Below, piece by piece: positions 1 to 8,974 of a stretch of 64,000 nucleotides of DNA. The translations under genes were made by a program, and so were the position numbers. The stretch is from Bradyrhizobium sp. B124. GTDB taxonomy: Bacteria > Pseudomonadota > Alphaproteobacteria > Rhizobiales > Xanthobacteraceae. Position 1 is the stretch's first letter. Each line of letters starts with the position of its first letter. Where the stretch lies: NCBI RefSeq assembly GCF_038967635.1, contig NZ_CP152413.1:7444001-7508000 (forward strand), in the 5' to 3' direction. Under the pieces are notes generated by a model, which was not told the origin of the DNA, searched no databases, and saw only the letters and a list, made by a program, of their open reading frames with translations.

Positions 1-283
1 TTGCCACCGGTTCGCCGAAACTGACCCGGGGGATATACGGTATTCACGTCAGGGCTGGTTACGGCCAGGCATCGTCCTGGAATTCCTACGGTCCGTCAAT
101 CTATGGCGACGTCAGCCTAATGCTCCTAGCAGGCGGTCAAATCGCCTATAACCGGCAGCGAAATCGCTTGAATGCTGGCGTTGCGATTTTATTCTATGGC
201 GGCCTTCCAATTCAGAGCTGCTCGTCGCGCGATTAGCGTGGCGTTGACCGTCGCCCTTGAGGGAGTAAATCGAGCACGGGAAG

Positions 284-700
284 TCACTCACGTTGGCCGC
301 CAATCGACCTTCCGAAGGAACCGCGTGACGCGATTGCTGCGTTCTCGATCGGCGCCAAAGTGGAATCGCTTGGCCCAACTACGGTGCTTTTCGTCGAATT
401 CGCTCCAGTGCTCAGCACCATAGGAAATGCGGTCGCCAAGAGCCGTTCGAAGGCAGAAAGCTGTCCAAGCAGCCGCTTCTCCACGACCTCGCGCTCCGCG
501 CCAGGCAGCCCCGCTCGAAGCAACCTACGACAACGCCAAATCTCGTTTCGCACCCATCTGATCTCACTCAATCTATCATCGATCGACGTCATCACAGATT
601 GCAGATTTAGGTTTACCCGGCGATTTGGAATCATCGAGCATGCGGCCGATATCCGGGCGCAACCGCTCCATGGCGCCGCATACATGCCGAACAGCTGCGT
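284..700 (-). pseudogene. possible frameshifted remnant of an unidentified helical protein
   Basis: The minus strand at 284-590 encodes an Arg/Leu-rich stretch (DDRLSEIRWVRNEIW and onward) that reads like an amphipathic helical protein. Just upstream, in another frame (about 590-700), a second protein-like stretch (GAMERLRPDIGRMLDDSK) ends in adjacent stops at the junction. The two could be one gene broken by a frameshift near position 580. I do not recognise the family, and the evidence is only that both pieces look protein-like and abut. Confidence 0.25.
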
Positions 701-1469
701 CTAAGAAACTTGCGAGTTGCCCATGTCCTCGGGGAATATGGCGAGCGGTTTGAGGTGTGCAAGGCTCTCATCAACCGGTACCAGCTGACGCTGCGCGTGT
801 GAAAAAGTATTTGCTGCAGATCATTGCGTTTCCCGGCGTTGTGACGGTGTACATCGCATATTTCCTGCACGCTACACGGTCGACGTATATCAGAGAGGTT
901 TAGGCCGGGTCCGACGCCCGAGGAAGCTGACGGTCAAGCAGGAGCTCGTCAGACACAATGCACGCCGCCATGGTCGATGGCACCAAAGTGACATTTGTTT
1001 GACGACTTTGTTCGATGCCCAGCCGCTCGGCCTTGGCTTCACCTTAGTCCAGCAGAGCACGACCCGGAACGTGGCGACGTTGACCCCAACGGGCGCAAGT
1101 GATGCAAAATGATGGCGACTTTATTGCGCTCGCCTCTCTCCCAGCAGTGGCCAGTCTGGCGCTGCTACCGGCATCGCAATCGGCCTTATCAATCGATAAA
1201 TGAGCGTGGTGCGCGAGCCCACCAACACCTTGAGAAACCGCGTGGTCGCGACGTTCTTCCTTTGTTGGAAAGCGAGCATGACCGCGATACGCTGCACATG
1301 CAACTCGGCCCAAGAATACGCACGGGCCAAGCGTGAGAGCTCTGCCTATCACAGATCATTATTATTATTTCAGTCGGGTTCAGTGTCGAACTCAATAGGC
1401 ACTCCACTGATAATCATTTGCTATCATCGTCGGCTGTGCACATCCAGCGTCAAGACACCCATTTAACAG

Positions 1470-1505
1470 CTTGAATCGCACGTTGCGTCAGGTTGTAGTC
1501 TCGTA
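1470..1505. repeat. 36-base motif, copy 1
   Basis: The motif reads CTTGAATC, two bases, ACGT, one base, GCGTCAG, one base, TTGTA. A second copy lies at 6131-6166 with about seven mismatches. It holds a CTTACG/CGTCAG-like near-dyad in the second copy. It might be a regulator site or a remnant of a shared upstream region. It partly resembles the start of a tts box but lacks the CGAAAGCT half. Confidence 0.4.
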
Positions 1506-1896
1506 GAGGAATAAAGCAGGCGGGACACGCGTCTATGACTCAGTGGCAAATAGTGATCGGCAGCGACGGCATGCTAATTGCCAATCCTGTCGCTTGCGGG
1601 CGACGGGCACGAAAACTAGTTGCATCGTGGGCACGGGGCGACGCTGTGCGGGCTATTGTCAATTGCGCTGCGACAAGCGGGCTCGCGATATGGCATGAGA
1701 TCATGGAATGATGCAGAATGTGGTCCGGCAACAGCTGCGATCGTATTTATCCCCGCGCAACGAGAACGCGGTGAGTAAACAGCCCAGCGCTAGCAGGCAG
1801 ATACCTCAACTGCATAGGCGGGTATCCAGAGGCGACGACCGGTCGCATTGAGCGCGTGGCCGCACAGGGCGCTGCGGTGAAAGCTCGGAAGGTCTT

Positions 1897-3534
1897 ATGT
1901 CCGCTCAAACTAACTTGACGACGGCGTTGAGCGAAATCGATCGTGCTCGCGATATCGTTGAATTCTCAACTGCAGTGGTCACGCGCGACAAGCAGCTGCG
2001 CAAGGCGGATCACGCCGCATTTCTGCAAAAAGCTGCCGTTGAGTTTCAATCTAGATTTCTGCCGAGTTTCGAGGAAAGCATCCGTGCCGGGAGATCGTGG
2101 GGCTATGCCACGACATGCAACGCGGTGAGCCGAAAGGCCGGAGGCCAGGCTGGCCGGGACGCTTGCGAGAGAATGGCTTCTCGTGTGTCGCAGCTTGACC
2201 ATGCGCTGATTGGGAAAGTCGGAACCAGAGCCCTCTCTATATTTACGGCGTCATTCGGTCGGCACTCCAGTAGAGCGGAGTGTCGCAACGGAGCGATCAG
2301 AATAGCTAACTTTTGTCGCGAGGAAAGCAGATCGCTTCAACGTTTGAACAATCTGAGCCTGGCAGGGTTGATAAACGGTTTCAGCAAATGGCCGGAAGAG
2401 GCTGACTTTCGTCAGGCTGCGGCCGCGATCGCGGGTGAGGTCATTCGCCGTGCGGGTCGCCACCACCAGCTCTCTGACTTTACACAGCAAGGGTTGGTAA
2501 GCCTGGTCAACGGCTTCAGCAAATGGCCGGAAGAGGTGGCCTCGCGCCAAGCGGCGACCGCGCTTGCCCACGAAATCCTGCGCCGTCCCGGCCGGCTCTG
2601 CGATTTTGCTCAGCAGGGGTTGGCCATCCTCGTGAACGGCTTCAGCAAGTGGCCGGAAGAGCTGCCCTGTGGTCAAGTCACAGTCGCGATTGCGGGCGAA
2701 GTCCTTGGACGTGCCGTCCGGTTTTACGAGTTTAGCGAGCAGGATCTGGCGCATTTGGTGAATGGCTTCAGTAAATGGCCAGATGAGGCAGCCTCGCGCC
2801 AAGCGACAGTTGCGATCGCAAATGAGCTCTTGCGCCGTGCCGCCCAGCTTCCTCATTATACCCAGCAAGCACTTTCGAATCTTGTGAACGGGTTTTGCAA
2901 ATGGCCTGAAGATGCGACCTGTCGCAATGCTACGGTCGCGATCGCCGGTGAGGTACTCTGCCGTGCCGCCCAACTCCCTGATCTAACTCAGCAGGGGCTG
3001 GCAAACCTGGTGAACGGCTTTGGCAGGTGGCCGGAAGAGGCCGCCTTTCGCCGAGCCGCGGTCGCACTCGCTCGCGAGGTCTTGCGCCGCGCCGCTCAGC
3101 TCTGCGATTTCTCACAGCAGGGACTGGCGAATTTGGTGAACGGCTTCAGCAATTGGCCGGAGGAACTGCCTTGTGGTCAAGTGACCGTCGTGCTCGCGGG
3201 CGAGTTCCTTCGCCGCGCCGAACGCAAGGCGGGGCTCTCATGTTTCACCGCCCAGGACCTCAGGGGCCTGGTGATCGGTTTCAACAAATGGCCGCAAGAG
3301 AGCGCCGCCCGCCAAGCCACGATCACAATAGCCGATGAGGTCCTTCGCCGGGGTGTCCGGCTGTTCGACTTTACCAAGCTGGAATCGGAGAATCTGCTCA
3401 ATGGCTTTAGCAAATGGCCGCAAGACGCCGCCGGCTATCGGACGATAGCGGAGATCATCAGGCAGCTGCAACTCACGCAAACTGAAGCCGCGCAGCCCCG
3501 TGTTGGAGAGAAGCGGACCCGGCAGACGAGATAA
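1897..3534 (+). CDS. SKWP-repeat protein, candidate type III effector
   Basis: This 545-residue protein has a non-repeat N-terminus of about 155 residues followed by nine tandem units of about 42 residues. Each unit carries a variant of NGFSKWPEE followed by an amphipathic helix (RQATVAIAGEVLRRA type) and a second short helix (DFTQQGLANLV). NGFSKWP repeats of this length define the SKWP family of Ralstonia solanacearum (RipS) and Xanthomonas XopAD, which are T3SS effectors with HEAT/ARM-like helical repeats. Those proteins are usually well over 1000 residues, so this is a short member. The ATG follows GGAAGG. No Sec signal is visible and no convincing tts box lies upstream, so delivery by this T3SS is inferred from the family and from the neighbouring secretion genes. 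Confidence 0.75.
   Translation: MSAQTNLTTALSEIDRARDIVEFSTAVVTRDKQLRKADHAAFLQKAAVEFQSRFLPSFEESIRAGRSWGYATTCNAVSRKAGGQAGRDACERMASRVSQLDHALIGKVGTRALSIFTASFGRHSSRAECRNGAIRIANFCREESRSLQRLNNLSLAGLINGFSKWPEEADFRQAAAAIAGEVIRRAGRHHQLSDFTQQGLVSLVNGFSKWPEEVASRQAATALAHEILRRPGRLCDFAQQGLAILVNGFSKWPEELPCGQVTVAIAGEVLGRAVRFYEFSEQDLAHLVNGFSKWPDEAASRQATVAIANELLRRAAQLPHYTQQALSNLVNGFCKWPEDATCRNATVAIAGEVLCRAAQLPDLTQQGLANLVNGFGRWPEEAAFRRAAVALAREVLRRAAQLCDFSQQGLANLVNGFSNWPEELPCGQVTVVLAGEFLRRAERKAGLSCFTAQDLRGLVIGFNKWPQESAARQATITIADEVLRRGVRLFDFTKLESENLLNGFSKWPQDAAGYRTIAEIIRQLQLTQTEAAQPRVGEKRTRQTR
2340..3480 (+). repeat. nine tandem 126-base coding repeats (SKWP units)
   Basis: The repeat core AATGGCTTCAGCAAATGGCC and variants recurs about every 126 bases inside the SKWP gene. 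Divergence differs between units: the KWP core becomes GRW or SNW in units six and seven, and NKW in unit eight. This suggests old duplication followed by drift rather than recent expansion. Confidence 0.85.
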
Positions 3535-3686
3535 TCGACCAAAGAAATCTCTCGGCAGTTGTCTTCAATACGCATGATGCAGACGTCTCGAACACGACAA
3601 TCCGGCGCAGCGAACGCCGCCTGGTGATACGGTTGGCAGCGTTCACATTTCATAGAATTGAGCAAACAATCAGAAGGACGTAGTTC

Positions 3687-3932
3687 TTGATCGAGGCTGA
3701 GAAGGATGTCGTCAACCACATGCTCTCATCATTGACGACCAGCGTGTTGCAGAATCGCATCACGCCATCCGACGAACAGGTGATGCATCATTTCGGGCTA
3801 GCCTGCGAAAGAGCGGGGCTGATTGCGACGGAAGAGGCGGCAATCCGGATCCTGAAGCGTGTCTCACGCGAGATCAACAAGGCAAAGTCAATGCTCGAGT
3901 TCATCGGTCACGGCATGGATCGGTTGCAATGA
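3687..3932 (+). CDS. small hypothetical protein (81 aa)
   Basis: An 81-residue ORF lies 150 bases after the SKWP gene. The listed start is a TTG preceded by AGAAGGA at reasonable spacing; an internal ATG at 3720 would give about 70 residues. The protein is mostly helical with a basic middle (AAIRILKRVSREINKAKSML). I do not recognise a family. Small helical proteins beside effectors can be chaperones, but this one is basic rather than acidic, so that role is not supported. Confidence 0.4.
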   Translation: MIEAEKDVVNHMLSSLTTSVLQNRITPSDEQVMHHFGLACERAGLIATEEAAIRILKRVSREINKAKSMLEFIGHGMDRLQ

Positions 3933-4270
3933 GCTGAACGTAGAGAAATATCCGTCGTATCACTGCAGATGCAGCCGTTTGTTCAACCGACAATGGGAGC
4001 GAACCAAGAGCCGGGTCATCGTCGCTTGTCCGTCGAAATCTGCGAGAGCATGAGCCGATGTTGGAAGATCGCTCCTCGCGGCCGATGTTAGAACAGGAGG
4101 AAGCTTGTCATCGAGAATGACATAATCCAGGACCCAGGCCTTTGTCGATTGCGCCGAGAGCGCGCGCCGGCTTGAAAAGGTACTCTCGACTGCTCTTTAC
4201 GGGTGAAGAATCCTTTATCGCAGTTCCACACGTCCACCTCCTCTTGGGGAATGGATGGCGCGCCGGAACT

Positions 4271-5026
4271 TCAGTGTGCCCTTGTGCCCCGCAGGCTTTC
4301 GATATTCGTCGCTCGAGATCGATAGGGTCCCCGCAGCATCACACTCGAGTCAAGGTCGCGAAACATGGTGTAATTTCGTCGGATCCACTGATGCAACTCG
4401 GTGGACCAGTCCTTCTCGTTGCGCAGATATCCGGTGAAGGAAAAGTTAAGTCGATCGATATATCTCTTGAGAAACAGCGGCAGCGCGCGAATCCGTAGTA
4501 CACGCTCGCCATCCATCGCATCAGGTAAACTGTCGCGCAACACGAATTCATTGTGGACAGTGACCAGCGCCGCCGGCGGAATCCGCCGCCGCAGCATGTC
4601 ATAACTACGAAAGGAGATGCGGTCAGCGCCCGCGACGAAAAAGATAATAGGCGCGACATAGCAGCGCATCGTCTCCTTCATAAAGCCGATCTCCTCGCAC
4701 ATCTTGAAGAATTCATCAAAGGCATGGAAACCGAGATCGATCACCTTGGCGACCCCGTCGTGGATGATCAGCGGGTCCATCAACTGCATCTTGCCGTAAG
4801 TATCGATCACATCTGCGGTCTCCGTGATGTTGGGGAGGTAATCGAGCAATGACGGCTCCTTCAGACTGACATCGAAGGAGAGCGCCTTGCCATTTTTTAG
4901 CAGCAAGAACTCGCTCAGGAGGCGAGCGATGAGAGTTTTGCCGACCTGCGGGCTAGGAGAGCAGATGATGTAGATGGGGGTTGCTAACATAGCCAGCAGA
5001 TCAATCTCGTTTCGTATTGGGCTCAA
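4271..5026 (-). CDS. P-loop ATPase-like protein, ParA/MinD superfamily, second of a pair
   Basis: This 251-residue protein begins near a degenerate Walker A (CSPSPQVGKTLIARLL). A stretch FDVSLKEPSLLDYLPN follows, at the place where ParA-type proteins bind their second segment. It lies 24 bases downstream of a related ATPase gene on the same strand and is probably co-transcribed with it. The longest start is TTG; an ATG twelve codons in (before LATPIYII) is an alternative. There is no ParB homologue nearby, so plasmid partitioning is unlikely. Possible roles include positioning or assembly of an envelope machine. The family call is fair and the function unknown. Confidence 0.55.
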   Translation of the reverse strand: MSPIRNEIDLLAMLATPIYIICSPSPQVGKTLIARLLSEFLLLKNGKALSFDVSLKEPSLLDYLPNITETADVIDTYGKMQLMDPLIIHDGVAKVIDLGFHAFDEFFKMCEEIGFMKETMRCYVAPIIFFVAGADRISFRSYDMLRRRIPPAALVTVHNEFVLRDSLPDAMDGERVLRIRALPLFLKRYIDRLNFSFTGYLRNEKDWSTELHQWIRRNYTMFRDLDSSVMLRGPYRSRATNIESLRGTRAH

Positions 5027-5049
5027 CCCGTCGCTCGCCGATAATGCGA

Positions 5050-5799
5050 CTACTTCTCGTCGCCACGGCCGGCTGACTTAGCTCCGGTCAATTCCGTCAA
5101 GCCGATGCGATCAAATTCGCTCCAGACATTTGCCAGCCAATGTCGAACATAGCCGCGCAGCACGAAGGAGTTATTCGCCGGCTCATCGTTCCGTCCCTTG
5201 TTTGCGACGAAGTCAACGAATGGGACGGAAGCGACTTCGACCTGCTCATAGGCCATCTCGTTAAGTTTCGGTATGGTCAACTCGGTCGCATGCTTGACGC
5301 GGTGAAAATAGGAATTATAGGTCGGCTGGTCCCACTGGAAGAATTGAGTGTCGTTGATGAAGTTTTTGACCAGATAGTATTTTGCGCCGTTCATGTAGGT
5401 CGCGGTCTCGGCGATCTCGTCCAGCGAAGCGATAGATGATCCCAAGATATGGAATACGGCAAAGGTGATCTGTCCAGACCGCGCCGCATCCAAAAACCCG
5501 ATGTCGCGCAAGGAGGCCAGTGCGGAGGACAGTAAGCCGGCGCGCGCATCGATGACGGTGACGGAAAGCCCTGAGTTCAGGGTATCGAAGATCTTCATCT
5601 GGTCCGCGGTCGTTGTCATATCGACGATCTCGGTGATCTCCGGATAGAAGCGCTTCAGCGTCCCCCGCGGCGACTCCGTGTCGAATGCGCGTGTTTGCAC
5701 GTTATTGACTCTGAAGTAGTCCAGAAGCGTCCGTGATACGGTCGTCTTGCCGACACCTCCTTTGTCCGCACCCACCACAATCACAACTGGCTTCACCAT
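5050..5799 (-). CDS. ParA/MinD-like ATPase
   Basis: A 249-residue protein with a deviant Walker A motif GADKGGVGKTTVSRTLLDYF near residues 9-28, typical of ParA/MinD/Soj ATPases, and a VTVIDARAG segment at the Walker B position. I chose the ATG at 5799 because AGGAG precedes it; an upstream GTG in the same frame (5817) is also open. The downstream partner gene starts 24 bases after the stop. No parB, no parS-like repeat and no replication gene is visible. The pair may form a heteromeric positioning ATPase; its relation to the T3SS is unproven. Confidence 0.65.
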   Translation of the reverse strand: MVKPVVIVVGADKGGVGKTTVSRTLLDYFRVNNVQTRAFDTESPRGTLKRFYPEITEIVDMTTTADQMKIFDTLNSGLSVTVIDARAGLLSSALASLRDIGFLDAARSGQITFAVFHILGSSIASLDEIAETATYMNGAKYYLVKNFINDTQFFQWDQPTYNSYFHRVKHATELTIPKLNEMAYEQVEVASVPFVDFVANKGRNDEPANNSFVLRGYVRHWLANVWSEFDRIGLTELTGAKSAGRGDEK

Positions 5800-5817
5800 G
5801 GAAATCTCCTGAGACAC

Positions 5818-6276
5818 TCGTTATTGCCGCGCGCGAAGCACGCTATCGGCGAGTACCTGCTTTGGATGCGAACATGGCAGAAAGAAGGGGCAATCGAATC
5901 TTTGATACGAGACGCGCGACTGGTCGACATTTCCTAACATCAAGCCAGTGAGGCCGCTTGATTGCAAAGACGATGCAGGTCGAGAACGGCAGCTAATCAC
6001 TCGTACTCGTGATCTATGTGAGGTTTGTGAGGAGCTGGAAGAGTTCGAAGAATCAGCTGCACGCCTGTGATCATCGTCACGATCACCATCAGCCGGTTAT
6101 TCCTGCCGATCTTAGATCGACATCAAACCACTTGAATCTTACGTGGCGTCAGATTGTAAGCTTGCTGGTAGCGCCATCGAGGCGGTGCTGCGCAGGCGAA
6201 GTGAGAAAGGGTCGCGACTCAAATACGTCCAACTACGGCGTGGCCGATATCAAGCATCTCCTCGATAGTCTCTTTT
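5818..6276. other. intergenic region with the second copy of a 36-base motif
   Basis: No gene is recognised. It contains the motif at 6131-6166, also found at 1470-1505. Just upstream of that copy is an ATC-rich stretch with faint similarity to a nod box, too weak to call. Confidence 0.4.
6131..6166. repeat. 36-base motif, copy 2
   Basis: CTTGAATCTTACGTGGCGTC followed by AGATTGTAAGCTTG. It matches copy 1 at 1470-1505 over most positions. In this copy TTACG-TGG-CGTCAG forms an imperfect dyad. Confidence 0.4.
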
Positions 6277-7123
6277 TCACCAGAACGCGAAGTGGCTAGT
6301 CGACTCCTGAGATGACGGTGCAACGATCGAGCTCTCAAGTCTGCTGAGAGAACATCGAGATGTGCGAGCGTTGGAATGCGTCATGACGCACATAGCAATG
6401 ACCAGCACGCCGTCGCCGAAGGTGTTTTCGCTTTCGACGTTCAGCCCGAAATCCTTGGTGACCTTGAGATAGCCGGCTTCGGCCTCGAGGATGCGTCTGT
6501 CCGTTGGTTCACTGCTTCGAAGAAGCTTGCCAATGACATGCGCGCGCGAGTCCTGATCGTCCACCATCGGGGCTGGGTACCAGAGCCCATCTTTCGACTG
6601 GGTGAGCGCGACCTTCGGCCAATCTCCCCGAAGACCCGATGATCCGGACGCGAGCCTTGAGAAGTGATCCGCGACTTCCAGGAAGGTTGCGTCGCGGTTC
6701 AGGATCTCTTCCATGGTCGCTCCGACGTGGATCATCTTGGCGAGCTGCTCGGCCTCCAAAAGATGCGCCTCCTTGACGCGGAGATTGCCGACGGGGGATC
6801 CAGCGGACCGCTTGAGCAGTTCGATTTCGGTCGAGGCGGCTTTCGGATCGAGTCGCATAAATTCTGCGATGCGTGCCGGCTTCCAACAGGACGCCTCCTC
6901 CCTCGTGAGACTGCGCTTCGTCCAGGTGAGGAATGGCCGAACGGCTAATGTAGAGCTTGCCCGAGGGAACGCGCAGACGCGGCATTATCTGATGCAACGT
7001 GCTTCGAGGTCCGAAATCGCGCGCGGCGATAACCGCAACTATCGAAGCAGGGCGGCCTTGCAGAAGATCGGGCGTCGACATCTGCCGGCTCGCCCATGGG
7101 TAAGGTCCTGATGCGTCAGGCAA
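6277..7123 (-). pseudogene. unidentified protein, probably frameshifted
   Basis: Two overlapping minus-strand frames look like consecutive parts of one protein. The downstream part, 6277-6858, is a helical 193-residue ORF (EAHLLEAEQLAKMIHVGATM, then WPKVALTQSKDGLWYPAPMV). The upstream part, about 6880-7081, contains ARDFGPRSTLHQIMPRLRVP and GKLYISR. In the region 6860-6920 the second frame also continues upstream with plausible coding sequence, so one frameshift near 6900 would join them. I do not recognise a family. Confidence 0.35.
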
Positions 7124-7540
7124 GCGCTTTAGGACCTGCCGAGAATTTCCGTTGGCGAGTTGCAGGCGAAGTCGCTAGCCAAAGTCTCCGCTATTGCCAG
7201 CTCGACGCGCGCCCCCACGGCTAGGCACCGTTCGGCATGAGCCGAATACTTGTCGACGATTGCCTTCGATGGACGTTCGGAACCGGGGGGCTTGGGATCG
7301 AATCGGTATGCAGATCATCACGCGAACAGGGCCCTTTCGCACTCAGCCTGACGACCTGCTTTCGCGTGCGAGCACATGTTCCGAAAGCATATTGCGCAGG
7401 GGCCGCCGCTTCCTGTGATTCAACCTTGGTCCAACATTTTGAGCCGGATTCTGTGCCAGCGGTAGCCGTGCTCCAGTTCCCACCGCAATCAGTGAGAGTG
7501 GACAGCGAGGCTATTGCTACGCGCCTGGGTTCCCTAGAAG
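7124..7540. other. intergenic region downstream of the M16 pair
   Basis: No gene, terminator or repeat could be supported here. Confidence 0.4.
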
Positions 7541-8974
7541 TCAATTGGATTTCCCTGGTATTGTGGGTGTGGCGTCTAGCTTCTCGGCTGGCGATGTGGT
7601 CGCCGATGGCACGGTGGCCGACTGAGCTCCGTCCATTGGGGAGCGGCCGACGATAATGGTGAGCAGGCCCTGGCCCCACAGCCGTTGCGCGACCCTCTTG
7701 GCGTCCTCCAGCGTCACCGCATCGACCACGGCGTTGTGCTCTTCGAAATAGTCGATCGGCAGCTTGTCAAGCTGATGCTGCAGCAGCGTTTGCGCAAGCT
7801 TTGATGTTGTGTTGAGGGCCAGCACTTGCGAGCCCTTCAGGTAAGACTTTGCATCATCGAGTTCCTGCTGGGTCGGGCCTTCCTCGGCGATGTGGCGGAT
7901 TTGCTTCTCAATCTGTTCGACCGTGTCGCCGGCGCGATCGGTGCTGGTGCCGCTACTGCCGACAAACATGGCCGAATGATCCATCCAGACGAGGTGCTCA
8001 CGGACGAAATAGGCAAGCCCGCGCTTCTCGCGGACTTCGCGGAACAACCGCGACGTCAGACCGGCGCCGCCAAGGATTTGGTTGACGACATAGGCCGCCA
8101 TGAAATCGGGCTCGCTGCGGCGGACGCCGGGACCACCGAAAGTCACAACTGTCTGCGGCACATCGAACGGGATGAAGACGCGCTGCGGCGGCCTTGCTGC
8201 GACAATGTCGGAGACCGGCGTCGATTCCGCCTTGGCCGGCAGGCCGCCAAAGGTCCTGTCGAGCAATGTGCAGAGAACCTCCGGATTGACGTCGCCGACG
8301 ACCGCGATCTTGAGCGTCTCTTTTGCGATCACGCGTCGGAGGTAGCCCTTGAGATCCGCGACCTCTATCTTCGGCACGCTTTCGATCGAGCCCCCAGTTG
8401 GGCGAGCATAAGGATGATCGTTAAAGGTGACTTCGAGGAACTTGCGATTGGCGAGCGAGGAAGGATCAGTCGAGTCGTACCGAAGGCGCGCAAGCTTGCT
8501 GGCACGGATCCGTTCGACATCGGCCGGGTTGAAACGCGGTGAGGTCAGCGCCATTCGTAACAGCTCGAAGGCCTCGTCCGCGTTGTCGTTGAGCGTGCGC
8601 AGGGCGCCGCGGAAGTGATCGTGGGGCGAGCGAAAGCTCAGCTCTATGGCACGACGGTCGAGCCGCTCATGAAAGGTCTTGAAGTCAAGATCGCCGGAAC
8701 CTTCCTTGAGCAGGCCAGCAACCATGTGGCCGACGCCGGGTTTGTCGGTGGGGTCCTGGGTCGCGCCGCCCGCGAAGGCGTATTCCATGGCGATCAACGG
8801 GACAGTGGAATCTTGCACGAACCAGGCTTCTATACCGCAAGACGAGACCAGGCGCTTGATCTTGGTCGCGGCAAGCGTCCTGGCCTTGGCAAGCGGAGCG
8901 GGCGAGGCGAGCATCGCGATTGAGAGCGACGCTCCGCCGAGGAGGACCCCACGTCGTGTGCAAGAATAGGTCAC
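7541..8974 (-). CDS. M16 family peptidase-like protein, non-catalytic partner
   Basis: This is a 477-residue M16 (insulinase/processing peptidase) homologue. The HxxEH zinc motif of its partner is here replaced by GVGHMVAGLLKEG, so it should be the inactive subunit of a heterodimer, as in bacterial PqqG-like or mitochondrial MPP-alpha pairs. The N-terminus (CTRRGVLLGGASLSIAMLAS then PAPLAKA) looks like a signal peptide, with twin arginines. The GTG start overlaps the upstream gene's TGA stop and has GAGGAG before it, showing translational coupling. Both subunits should act in the periplasm or envelope. Transcription comes from the RpoN-type promoter at 10504-10520. Confidence 0.8.
   Translation of the reverse strand: MTYSCTRRGVLLGGASLSIAMLASPAPLAKARTLAATKIKRLVSSCGIEAWFVQDSTVPLIAMEYAFAGGATQDPTDKPGVGHMVAGLLKEGSGDLDFKTFHERLDRRAIELSFRSPHDHFRGALRTLNDNADEAFELLRMALTSPRFNPADVERIRASKLARLRYDSTDPSSLANRKFLEVTFNDHPYARPTGGSIESVPKIEVADLKGYLRRVIAKETLKIAVVGDVNPEVLCTLLDRTFGGLPAKAESTPVSDIVAARPPQRVFIPFDVPQTVVTFGGPGVRRSEPDFMAAYVVNQILGGAGLTSRLFREVREKRGLAYFVREHLVWMDHSAMFVGSSGTSTDRAGDTVEQIEKQIRHIAEEGPTQQELDDAKSYLKGSQVLALNTTSKLAQTLLQHQLDKLPIDYFEEHNAVVDAVTLEDAKRVAQRLWGQGLLTIIVGRSPMDGAQSATVPSATTSPAEKLDATPTIPGKSN

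Larger units (their letters stand above)
1..1896. other. gene-poor region upstream of the SKWP-repeat gene
   Basis: No convincing intact gene is visible. ORFs in all frames are short and overlapping. The most protein-like piece is on the minus strand at about 284-700, listed separately. A 36-base motif at 1470-1505 recurs at 6131-6166. The stretch looks like decayed island DNA. Confidence 0.5.

Noticed and set aside
1488..1510. GTCAGGTTGTAG as a tts box
   Set aside because: The CGAAAGCT half is missing. The sequence is better explained as part of the repeated 36-base motif.
1866..1890. Possible tts box before the SKWP gene (GTGAAAGCTCGG)
   Set aside because: Only the second half GAAAGCT matches; the GTCAGCTT half is absent.
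6509..7123. 204-residue minus-strand ORF as an intact gene
   Set aside because: Its C-terminal half is an Arg-rich shadow of the better frame at 6277-6858; only the first part looks coding.
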